Of a stretch of 6,566 nucleotides of DNA, positions 1 through 6,566 are shown piece after piece (position 1 is the first letter of the stretch; each line of letters starts with the position of its first letter). Both the position numbers and the translations under genes were made by a program. The notes beneath the pieces are model-generated. The model was not told where the DNA came from. It saw only the letters and a list, made by a program, of their open reading frames with translations, and did not search any database. The DNA comes from Bacteroidota bacterium (GTDB lineage Bacteria; Bacteroidota; Bacteroidia; Chitinophagales; Chitinophagaceae): NCBI GenBank assembly GCA_028877005.1, contig JAGWPI010000011.1, positions 1 to 6,566 of the forward strand, read 5' to 3'.

Positions 1-1
1 A

Positions 2-2074
2 TTTTCTGTAATTGGCAGCTCCAGCCAAATAAGTCGTTTACCAAATAATCGATTTGGCTTACGTTCCATGGCATTTAGCAACTCTAACTATGGTTTTAAA
101 CACGTGGTAAAGTCCGGTGCTGTTGAATTGAACTCTAACTTCAGCAGCCGCTTCTCTAACCAATTCATTGCCACTATTACTAAAATACAAGATACCAGAA
201 CAATACCCGGCGGAAAAGCTTTTCCCACTATTGATATTTTTAACAATAATGGACAAAACTATATGTCGGCTGGTACCGATCCTTTTACACGTAACAATGA
301 TGTGATTAATGATATATATAATGCCACTGATAACTTTACTTATTATGCCGGTAAACACACTTTAACTTTTGGTGCAACCTATGAATACCAAAGAGTTGGT
401 AATATGTTTATGCCCGGAGCATCTAGTTATTATGCATTCAATTCCTTGAGTGATTTTATGAATAACCGCGCACCGGCATTTTTCTCCTACAATTTTTCAT
501 TGGTACCCGGTACACCTGCACCCTATTCAGCCGATTTGAAAATTGGCCAATTAGGTATATATGCACAAGATGAATTTAACGTAAATGATAAATTGAAGAT
601 TACCTATGGTTTAAGGATTGATAAACCAGTGTATCCGCAACAACCATTAGAAAATCCGAATATAAGTGCCTTAACCTTGCCTGATAAGAATGGCAATCCT
701 ACCCATTACAGTACCGGCAAATGGCCCAAAAGCACGTTGTACTTCTCTCCCAGAGTAGGTTTTCGTTATAAAATTGATGAAGAGAACTTGGTATTTCGTG
801 GAGGAACAGGTTTATTTACCGGAAGAATTCCTTTTGTGTTCTTAACCAATATGCCATCTAATAGTTTTATGTATCAATCTGGTCAGGCAGTAAACAACGC
901 TACACAATTGCAGAATTTCTTATTCAATCCCAATCCCGATGCCTATGCTAGTAAGTTCAATCCAACACCGGGTGCATTACCCAATAATGCCAATATTGTG
1001 CTGATTGATCCAAATTTTAAATTTCCACAGGTATGGCGCACCAACTTAGCCTTTGATAAAAAATTAGGTAAAGGCTGGTTAATTACAACTGAGTTTTTGT
1101 ATACCAAAGACGTAAATGCTGTAGTAATGCGTAATGCCAATTTAAAAAACCCCGATGGAACCATTAATGGTATAGACTTTAGAGGTAGATTTTCATCTAT
1201 AGCTGCAAGAAACGTTTATAGCAACCTCAATACAGCTATAGTATTAGAAAATACTACATTAGGTTCTAGTGGTTCGGCTACTTTCCAAATTCAAAAATCG
1301 GCTGCTAAAGGTTTTTATGGTTCATTTGCTTACACTGCTAGCTTTGCCTCTGAAGTTTCTGCAAATCCCGGTTCTCAAGCTACTTCAGTTTGGAATAGTA
1401 ATGCAACTACCGGTACACCCAATACTGTTCAATTGGCCACTTCTTCATATGTAACACCACACCGTTTTATTGGTACGCTTTCTTACAGATGGGAATATTT
1501 AAATCACATGGCTACAACCATTAGTATGTTTGGCCAATTAGCCAAACAAAATAACTACAGTTATGTATACCAAGGTGACATTAATAATGATGGCTTAAGT
1601 GGCATTGATTTAATGTATATTCCCAAAGATCCATCTCAAGTTATTTTTGTGCAAAATGGCAGCTTTACACCGGCCCAACAAGCCGCTGCATTCCAACAGT
1701 TTATTCAAAATACACCTTATTTAAATAACAATAAAGGAAAGGACGCAGAAAGAAATGCTGCTTACTTACCGTGGTTAAGCACATTTGATGTGAGAATTTT
1801 ACAGGATTTTTATGCTAAAGTGGGCGATAGAAAACACACTTTACAACTTTCTGTAGACATTTTGAATGCAGGTAATTTGATTAATAAAATGTGGGGCGTT
1901 CGTCAACAAACCACTACTACCCAACCGTTAATTTTTAATGGTTTAGATAGTCAAGGTCGTCCTACATTTAAAATGCAAACTTTAAGTGGACAATTGTTAA
2001 CCAAGCCATGGCAAAACACATTAACTACAGCTAGTACATGGGGTATGCAAATAGGGTTGAAATACTTCTTCTAA
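2..2074 (+). CDS. Oar-like TonB-dependent outer-membrane receptor, 5'-truncated by the window edge
   Basis: The reading frame is open from the first bases of the window to a TAA at 2072-2074. The ATG at 68 is therefore an internal methionine, and the 22 codons before it belong to the protein. Aligned by eye with the complete paralogue downstream, the visible 690 residues cover the outer-membrane barrel only. Roughly 385-400 N-terminal residues (signal peptide, carboxypeptidase-regulatory-like domain, plug) should lie upstream. Shared landmarks are SPRVGF and RGGTGLF (from about 797), FKFPQVW, KDVNAV, the AERNA..LPW block (1745-1774) and the terminal strand ending KYFF with an aromatic last residue, as expected for BAM-assembled barrels. 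A GDINNDG stretch at 1574-1594 resembles a calcium loop and is absent from the paralogue. The family belongs to TonB-dependent outer-membrane transporters; in Myxococcus, Oar is linked to protease export. Substrate here is unknown. A terminator follows directly. Confidence 0.9.
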   Translation, partial: FSVIGSSSQISRLPNNRFGLRSMAFSNSNYGFKHVVKSGAVELNSNFSSRFSNQFIATITKIQDTRTIPGGKAFPTIDIFNNNGQNYMSAGTDPFTRNNDVINDIYNATDNFTYYAGKHTLTFGATYEYQRVGNMFMPGASSYYAFNSLSDFMNNRAPAFFSYNFSLVPGTPAPYSADLKIGQLGIYAQDEFNVNDKLKITYGLRIDKPVYPQQPLENPNISALTLPDKNGNPTHYSTGKWPKSTLYFSPRVGFRYKIDEENLVFRGGTGLFTGRIPFVFLTNMPSNSFMYQSGQAVNNATQLQNFLFNPNPDAYASKFNPTPGALPNNANIVLIDPNFKFPQVWRTNLAFDKKLGKGWLITTEFLYTKDVNAVVMRNANLKNPDGTINGIDFRGRFSSIAARNVYSNLNTAIVLENTTLGSSGSATFQIQKSAAKGFYGSFAYTASFASEVSANPGSQATSVWNSNATTGTPNTVQLATSSYVTPHRFIGTLSYRWEYLNHMATTISMFGQLAKQNNYSYVYQGDINNDGLSGIDLMYIPKDPSQVIFVQNGSFTPAQQAAAFQQFIQNTPYLNNNKGKDAERNAAYLPWLSTFDVRILQDFYAKVGDRKHTLQLSVDILNAGNLINKMWGVRQQTTTTQPLIFNGLDSQGRPTFKMQTLSGQLLTKPWQNTLTTASTWGMQIGLKYFF

Positions 2075-2106
2075 ACTTTGGCTTAATTCCAATTAAATTT
2101 TCATAA

Positions 2107-2140
2107 AGAAGCCCCGAAAATTTCGGGGCTTCTGCTTTTT
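2107..2140 (+). terminator. Rho-independent terminator after the first receptor gene
   Basis: A 13-base arm at 2107-2119 (AGAAGCCCCGAAA) is perfectly complementary to 2121-2133, with a CCCCG/CGGGG core. It is followed after GC by a run of five T (2136-2140). It starts 33 bases after the stop codon of the upstream gene and should largely end that transcript before the second receptor gene. Confidence 0.9.
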
Positions 2141-2172
2141 AACGGAATATTTGCGCTTTGTTAATAAAACGG

Positions 2173-2196
2173 TAACATGGCCATAAAGCTATGTTA
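2173..2196. repeat. Imperfect inverted repeat in the receptor intergenic region
   Basis: The arms TAACATGGC (2173-2181) and GCTATGTTA (2188-2196) pair over nine positions with one G-T wobble around the six-base spacer CATAAA. No T-run follows, so it is not a terminator. It overlaps a second small perfect inverted repeat, GTTAA-AAG-TTAAC at 2193-2205. Its place just upstream of, or within, the leader of the second receptor gene suggests an operator or a leader hairpin. The function is inferred only from position. Confidence 0.4.
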
Positions 2197-2208
2197 AAAG
2201 TTAACCTT

Positions 2209-2216
2209 CAAATTTG
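2209..2216 (+). promoter_or_regulatory. Candidate -7 promoter element for the second receptor gene
   Basis: CAAATTTG differs by one base from the Bacteroidota -7 consensus TAnnTTTG, and it lies 26 bases before the ATG at 2243, which would give a leader of about 20 bases. No TTTG -33 element is visible 17-23 bases upstream, where the inverted repeat sits instead. A second one-mismatch candidate, AATATTTG at 2146-2153, would place the inverted repeat inside an ~80-base leader. The choice between them is open. Confidence 0.35.
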
Positions 2217-2242
2217 CACCTGAAATTAAAAACTCAAATCAC

Positions 2243-5200
2243 ATGTTCAAAAAACTACTACTTATGCTGGCTCTGTTCATTGGAGCCATTAGTTATGTAC
2301 AAGCGCAGGAAACCACCTCTGATGTACAAGGTAGGGTAATGGATGGCAACAACCCTATACAAGGTGCTGTTGTTACAGCCATTCATCTACCTACAGGAAC
2401 AAAATATGTAACTACTACTCGTAAAGATGGTAGGTACAATTTGGCAAATATGAAAATCGGTGGCCCCTACCAAATTACTGTTACATTTTTAGGGTATAAA
2501 ACAGAACAGCAAGACAATGTTTTTTTAGTTCTTGGTCAAGAATTTAAAGCTGACTTTTCTTTAACACAAACCAGCAACGAACTTAAAACAATAGAAGTAA
2601 AAGGCTTAAGACAAGACAAAGTATTTAATACCGGCCATACAGGTAGCCAGGAAATTATTAGTAGAGCTCAAATAGAGCGTTTACCCACCATTAACCGTAG
2701 TTTACAGGATTTTACCCGTTTAACTCCTTCTGCTAATGGTTTAAGTTTTGGAGGCATGAATAGTTCTTATAATAACATTACAGTTGATGGTGCTAACTTT
2801 AATAATGCATTTGGTCTTTCTTCAGTTTTAGGAGGTCAAACCAATTCTCAACCCATTAGTTTAGACGCTATAGAGCAAATTCAAGTAAATATTTCCCCTT
2901 ATGATGTTCGCCAAGGTGGATTTGCCGGTGCCGGTGTAAACACAGTTACCCGTAGTGGTACCAATCAAGTAAAGGGTTCTGTATATACTTATATAAGAAC
3001 GCCCGGGTTACAAGGTTATAATGTAAGAACCAACACTGTTCCACGCCCCAGTTACACTTATAACTTACGTGGTGCATCTATTGGTGCTCCTATTATTGAA
3101 AATAAGTTATTCATTTTTGTAAGTGCGGAACAAGAAAGAATTAGCCAACCTGCCACTACTTTTGTTGCAGCAAAACCCGGACAAGCACCAATTCCCGGTG
3201 TAGTATCTCAGGCAATAGCTGACACATTAGATGCTTTAAAGAATTTCTTAATTCAAAAATATAACTACAATCCGGGTAATTATCAAAACTATAACTACAA
3301 TACCTATAGCGACAAATTAACGGCGCGCTTAGACTGGAACGTAGGTAAAAACAGCACTTTCACATTAAAATATAATTATTTAAAATCGTATCGCGATATT
3401 TCTGCCAGTAATAGTGGTGCTCCTAATGGCAACCGCCAGCCTAGCAACACTGGTTTACCTTTTAGCGGAAGTGGTTACAGAATTAACAACAACTTTAATA
3501 TTGTAATTGGTGAATTAAATACTCGTTTCAGTAATAGGGTTTCTAACAAATTACAAATAGGTTATACCGCTTTAAGAGATTTTAGAAGTAGTCTTTCAGG
3601 AGCTGATTTTCCTTTAGTAGATATATTAAATGGTTTAGGACAGAGTTATACAGCCTTTGGATATGAACCCTTTACATATAACAACAAGCTGAATACTAAT
3701 GTGTTTCAATTTTCAGATATTGTTACTGTATATAAAGGCAATCATGAAATTACTTTGGGTACTCAGAATTATATTAAGCGCTTTAAAAATGGATTTTCAC
3801 CAAATTATGCAGGTGCATACCAGTTTAATACCTTAACAGATTTTTACAATAGTGCTATGAATGGTGCACCCACTGCAAAAAATTATACTTTATCATATGC
3901 TTTAAATAAAGATGGTTCTTTCCCTTTTGCACAAGTAGGCTCAAATGAATTAGGTTTTTTTGCTCAGGATAAGTGGCGTGCAAAAGATAACTTAACCATT
4001 ACATACGGTTTAAGATTTGATTTACCCATTTTTACCAATAGTTTTACAGCCAATCCTTATGCATCTAATTTGCAATTTAGAGATGGAAAAACTTATGATG
4101 TAGGCCATAAACCAGATAATAATTTATTGATTTCACCAAGATTAGGTGTTAACTGGGACGTATTTCATGACCACAAAACACAGGTTCGTGGTGGCATTGG
4201 TTTATTTGCCGGTCCTCCTCCATTTGTGTGGATTAGTAATCAGGCTAGTAATAATGGTGTTTTATTTGGTTCATTTTTTCAACAAACTAAAAATCCTGCT
4301 ACCGGCCTACCTTGGGTGTTTAGTCCTAATATTAATGCATATAGACCTTCTGCAACATCACCTAACACTTCTTACAACTTAGTATTTACCGACCCTAAAT
4401 TTAAATACCCACAGGTAATGAAGTTAAGTGGAGCAGTTGACCAAAAATTACCCGGAAATATTGTAGCTACAATAGAAGTAACCTACTCTAAAGATGTTAA
4501 TGCAGTTTATTTCCAAAATGTAAATTTACCTTCAACCGGTACGCCTTTGGTTGGACCCGATAATAGACTACGCTATTCTTCACCTCAAATATGGTCTGGT
4601 GCAGGTGGTGCAACAGTAACCAATCCTAATATTAGCAGTGCCATATTAATGGCCAATACCAATAAGGGATATGCTTATACAGCTACTGCACAGTTTCAAC
4701 GCTCGGTTAACAACTTAACCACTAGCATTGCTTACACTTATAGCCAAGCTAAAAATGTAAATGATGGTGGATCCATTGCTCAAAGCATGTGGAGAGATAG
4801 GCCTGCACATGGTGATTTAAACTCTGACGAGTTGGGTTATGCAGGTTATTACCAACCTCACCGCGTAATTGGTTATGCCCAATATCGTTTTGAATATGGT
4901 AAACATTACGCCACTTCAGTTGGATTGGTGTTTGAAGCAGCTACTGCAGGTGTAGGTTCCTACACTTATCAGGGCGATTTGGTAAATGCAAAGACTGGTG
5001 GTAATAGCTCATTAATTTATATTCCAAAAACGCAATCAGATATAGTTTTAGTGCCTGTAAATACCGGTGGTGGTATTATTACCGATACCCGCACGCCAGA
5101 TATTATCTGGAACCAATTAAATAACTTTATTCAGCAAGATCCTTACATGAGCAAACATAGAGGTCAGTATGCAGAAAGAAATGCAGTTGTATTGCCTTGG

Positions 5201-5524
5201 TATAAACACGTTGATTTAAATGTTACGCAAGATTTTTATGTTAAATCCGGTAAAACCAAACATACCATTCGTTTAACTTTTGACCTGATTAATGTTGGTA
5301 ACTTTTTAAATCCAAACTGGGGCATAGCCAAAACTTTCAACAATACTTCATTCTTGAAGTTTGAAGGTATTGCACAGTCTGGCGTTAACGCAGGCAAACC
5401 TATGTTCTCATTCTTATACCAAGATCCTAAAAACCAAATACCTTTAGTAAATAGTTTTCAGGATAATACCAGTATTTTCTCTCGTTGGCAAGGACAAATT
5501 GGTGTACGTTATTTATTTAATTAA
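2243..5524 (+). CDS. Oar-like TonB-dependent outer-membrane receptor with carboxypeptidase-regulatory-like domain
   Basis: This complete 1093-residue protein has the usual length for the family. Residues 1-21 form a Sec signal peptide: KK, then a hydrophobic core, with likely cleavage after VQA21 before Gln22. Residues ~27-110 are a carboxypeptidase-regulatory-like beta-sandwich (VQGRVMDG, KDGRYNL, FLGYKT). ELKTIEVKG at 113-121 sits where the TonB box is expected. The plug spans ~125-255 (RLPTINRSLQDF, ITVDGANFNNAFG, SPYDVRQGGFAGAGVNTVTRSGTN) and the barrel ~260-1093, with landmarks RGGIGLF at 649, KDVNAV at 750 and AERNAVVLPW near 977-986. The chain ends RYLFN. It should sit in the outer membrane and use TonB/ExbBD energy from the inner membrane to move a substrate. 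Family knowledge cannot name that substrate, and no SusD partner is adjacent. The ATG at 2243 is chosen because it gives the signal peptide. It is a diverged tandem paralogue of the upstream gene and likely has its own promoter. Confidence 0.93.
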   Translation: MFKKLLLMLALFIGAISYVQAQETTSDVQGRVMDGNNPIQGAVVTAIHLPTGTKYVTTTRKDGRYNLANMKIGGPYQITVTFLGYKTEQQDNVFLVLGQEFKADFSLTQTSNELKTIEVKGLRQDKVFNTGHTGSQEIISRAQIERLPTINRSLQDFTRLTPSANGLSFGGMNSSYNNITVDGANFNNAFGLSSVLGGQTNSQPISLDAIEQIQVNISPYDVRQGGFAGAGVNTVTRSGTNQVKGSVYTYIRTPGLQGYNVRTNTVPRPSYTYNLRGASIGAPIIENKLFIFVSAEQERISQPATTFVAAKPGQAPIPGVVSQAIADTLDALKNFLIQKYNYNPGNYQNYNYNTYSDKLTARLDWNVGKNSTFTLKYNYLKSYRDISASNSGAPNGNRQPSNTGLPFSGSGYRINNNFNIVIGELNTRFSNRVSNKLQIGYTALRDFRSSLSGADFPLVDILNGLGQSYTAFGYEPFTYNNKLNTNVFQFSDIVTVYKGNHEITLGTQNYIKRFKNGFSPNYAGAYQFNTLTDFYNSAMNGAPTAKNYTLSYALNKDGSFPFAQVGSNELGFFAQDKWRAKDNLTITYGLRFDLPIFTNSFTANPYASNLQFRDGKTYDVGHKPDNNLLISPRLGVNWDVFHDHKTQVRGGIGLFAGPPPFVWISNQASNNGVLFGSFFQQTKNPATGLPWVFSPNINAYRPSATSPNTSYNLVFTDPKFKYPQVMKLSGAVDQKLPGNIVATIEVTYSKDVNAVYFQNVNLPSTGTPLVGPDNRLRYSSPQIWSGAGGATVTNPNISSAILMANTNKGYAYTATAQFQRSVNNLTTSIAYTYSQAKNVNDGGSIAQSMWRDRPAHGDLNSDELGYAGYYQPHRVIGYAQYRFEYGKHYATSVGLVFEAATAGVGSYTYQGDLVNAKTGGNSSLIYIPKTQSDIVLVPVNTGGGIITDTRTPDIIWNQLNNFIQQDPYMSKHRGQYAERNAVVLPWYKHVDLNVTQDFYVKSGKTKHTIRLTFDLINVGNFLNPNWGIAKTFNNTSFLKFEGIAQSGVNAGKPMFSFLYQDPKNQIPLVNSFQDNTSIFSRWQGQIGVRYLFN
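3260..3301 (+). repeat. Short direct repeat coding a Tyr/Asn-rich patch
   Basis: TATAACTACAAT occurs at 3260-3271 and again at 3290-3301, exactly 30 bases (ten codons) apart and in frame. Together they encode a Tyr/Asn-rich stretch at residues 340-355 of the second receptor (YNYNPGNYQNYNYNTY). The length is compatible with a small in-frame duplication in an early barrel loop; chance from biased composition is also possible. Confidence 0.5.
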
Positions 5525-5542
5525 ACTACATTTACCAAAAAT

Positions 5543-5580
5543 AAAAAACCTGTTAGTAACCACTGCTAACAGGTTTTTTT
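5543..5580. terminator. Bidirectional intrinsic terminator between convergent genes
   Basis: AAAAAACCTGTTAG (5543-5556) pairs perfectly with 5566-5579 around a nine-base loop. On the plus strand the stem ends in seven T (5574-5580). On the minus strand the six A at 5543-5548 become the T-run. It lies 18 bases after the receptor stop and 16 bases beyond the stop of the minus-strand esterase, so it can serve both genes. Confidence 0.9.
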
Positions 5581-5596
5581 ATGCTAAAATTAAAAT

Positions 5597-6439
5597 TTAC
5601 TTTCCCCAACCCCATTGTAAAAATAATTGCATGGCTATTGTCCAAGTAGCTATATCGTGCTTCCCATCTTCCAGTAACAAATAATGAATATGCGTATCAT
5701 CATAACCTTTAGCTTTTAGTGCCGTCATTAAATCAAGGGTATCATCAATACTATCAATTATACCATTGCTATTACGGTCGGCCTTTTCATCTAAACTTCC
5801 ACATTGCAAAAAAAACTGTAACCACGGGTAAAATGAACCATATCTTAATTGCAGGTGCATAAGTCTATCTGTTTCATTATTGTATCCGTTTTCATATGAT
5901 TTTCTTCGCCACCAAAGACTTCCGCTAAAAACGCCCACTTTGGCAAATTCACTGGCATGGTTCCAAACAATATCTAATGCACTTAATCCACCTAAAGAAA
6001 ATCCGGCAAAGGCTTTTTCTTTAAATGAAGGTGCCTGAAATTGTTTTCGAATAAAAGGCAACAATTCATCAAAAATAAATTTGTTGTAGAGTCCTGCTTT
6101 ATCACCTCTCCCCAAATAATCGGCACTGTAAGCTACGCCATATTCACGCTTTCTTTCTTCGCCGCAATAAATACCTACACATAAAACAGGCAATAAATTA
6201 TTATTAGAATAAAGTTTTGTGAGTATTGCTTGTAAGGGCATTTTAACCAAATCCTGCCCATCATTAATGAGCAATAAACTAACTTCTTCTAAAGTATGAA
6301 ATTGTGGAGGCAAATAAAAATCAACTACTACAGTTCGCTCTAAATAAACTGAATCAATAGTACTTTGATTAATTTGTACATCTGTATGTATAGGCATAGT
6401 ATTTATTGTCATATCATCAAAAATAAAGTATCTATCCAT
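5597..6439 (-). CDS. Esterase D/Fes-family alpha/beta-hydrolase with EF-hand-like loop
   Basis: The 280-residue protein matches the putative esterase family (PF00756 type: esterase D, enterochelin esterase, mycolyltransferase). Visible marks are the first core strand with VVVDFYLPP (37-45), LLINDGQD (56-63), the ERKREY...YNKFIFDELLPFI region (95-130), and the nucleophile elbow GFSLGG with Ser148. Asp217 in CGSLDE is the probable acid, and His261 in GKHDIATW the probable base. Residues 221-232 (DRNSNGIIDSID) read as a canonical EF-hand calcium loop directly after the acid residue. No signal peptide or membrane segment is seen, so it is probably cytoplasmic. The substrate is unknown; carboxylic esters or siderophore esters are family possibilities only. 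The ATG at 6439 follows GGGAAACC. A TTG at 6475 is open in frame but falls in a promoter-like motif; ATGs at 6412 and 6397 are also possible. It converges with the receptor gene and shares its terminator. Confidence 0.88.
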   Translation of the reverse strand: MDRYFIFDDMTINTMPIHTDVQINQSTIDSVYLERTVVVDFYLPPQFHTLEEVSLLLINDGQDLVKMPLQAILTKLYSNNNLLPVLCVGIYCGEERKREYGVAYSADYLGRGDKAGLYNKFIFDELLPFIRKQFQAPSFKEKAFAGFSLGGLSALDIVWNHASEFAKVGVFSGSLWWRRKSYENGYNNETDRLMHLQLRYGSFYPWLQFFLQCGSLDEKADRNSNGIIDSIDDTLDLMTALKAKGYDDTHIHYLLLEDGKHDIATWTIAMQLFLQWGWGK

Positions 6440-6500
6440 GGTTTCCCAATTTTCTAATAAGTGCCCACGCCTCAAAATTTAAATAGTATCTGTATGTATA
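6380..6500. repeat. 13-base direct repeat flanking the esterase start
   Basis: ATCTGTATGTATA occurs at 6380-6392, inside the first codons of the esterase, and at 6488-6500, just upstream of its candidate -7 element. The copies are 108 bases apart start to start and in the same orientation. This could be a paired regulator site or chance similarity in A/T-rich DNA. Confidence 0.35.
6473..6480 (-). promoter_or_regulatory. Candidate -7 promoter element for the esterase gene
   Basis: On the minus strand these bases read AAATTTTG, one mismatch from the Bacteroidota TAnnTTTG element. They lie 33 bases before the chosen ATG at 6439. Only a weak GTTT-like -33 match lies 19 bases upstream. If this is the promoter, transcription begins downstream of the TTG at 6475, which would rule that codon out as a start. 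Confidence 0.3.
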
Positions 6501-6566
6501 AACCCATTTTTTTATGTTTTATACCTGAATCAAAAAATAAATTATGTACACATAGCAGCTGTATAC

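Noticed and set aside
68..70. ATG at 68 as the start of the first receptor
   Set aside because: The frame is open upstream to the window edge, and those codons align with the barrel of the paralogue. A real start would leave the protein without signal peptide and plug.
59..358. Minus-strand open frame opposite the first receptor
   Set aside because: It lies wholly inside a gene with clear family motifs and shows no recognisable protein features; it is a shadow frame. The same applies to the minus frame at 943-1164.
1269..1454. Plus-strand overlapping open frames (also 4146-4382 and 5499-5684)
   Set aside because: These are out-of-frame shadows of the receptors, or run antisense into the esterase across a terminator. 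None has a credible start context or known motif.
1527..1548. Inverted repeat TGTTTGGC / GCCAAACA inside the first receptor
   Set aside because: It is an eight-base hairpin in the middle of a conserved coding region with no T-run. It is explained by the codons for FGQLAKQ and is probably chance.
5522..5524. Abnormal receptor C-terminus (Asn after the terminal Phe)
   Set aside because: An added polar residue after the aromatic one occurs in many outer-membrane barrels of this phylum, so it is not evidence of truncation or frameshift.
5597..6439. Siderophore uptake locus: receptors plus enterochelin-type esterase
   Set aside because: The receptors are Oar-like rather than siderophore type, the esterase is convergent with its own terminator, and no iron-box or siderophore gene is visible. 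The family match alone does not show this role.
6473..6475. TTG at 6475 as the esterase start
   Set aside because: The extra residues MRRGHLLENWET are not needed for the fold, TTG is a rare start, and it lies within a promoter-like AAATTTTG. The ATG at 6439 is more plausible.

Overview
The window looks like chromosomal DNA of a member of the Bacteroidota. The DNA is A/T-rich, and two consecutive genes encode large TonB-dependent outer-membrane proteins of the Oar-like type (carboxypeptidase-regulatory-like domain, plug, long barrel). The candidate promoters resemble the TAnnTTTG element of this phylum, and the leaders are A-rich without strong Shine-Dalgarno sites. Protein style (for example AERNA..LPW near the barrel end) would fit the Chitinophagaceae or a related family, but genus-level placement is inference.

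Layout. Positions 2-2074 (+) hold the C-terminal 690 codons of an Oar-like receptor whose start lies upstream of the window. A strong intrinsic terminator follows at 2107-2140. The short intergenic gap also holds an imperfect inverted repeat (2173-2196) and weak promoter candidates. Positions 2243-5524 (+) hold a complete 1093-residue paralogue with a signal peptide. A hairpin at 5543-5580, symmetric enough to work in both directions, separates it from a convergent minus-strand gene at 5597-6439. That gene encodes a probable cytoplasmic alpha/beta-hydrolase of the esterase D/Fes family with an apparent EF-hand-like calcium loop near its catalytic Asp. The last ~90 bases hold only its upstream region.

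The two receptors are diverged tandem paralogues: 29 identical residues in a 62-residue ungapped block near the C-termini. No SusD-type lipoprotein lies beside either one within the window, so this is not a standard SusCD glycan locus as far as can be seen. The substrate or cargo is unknown. The esterase is convergent and separately transcribed, so a functional link to the receptors is possible but unsupported. I found no tRNA, rRNA, CRISPR array, mobile element or clearly new system. The points most worth a second look are the calcium-loop-like motifs (in the esterase, and in one receptor but not the other), the tandem duplication, and the small repeats near the promoters.
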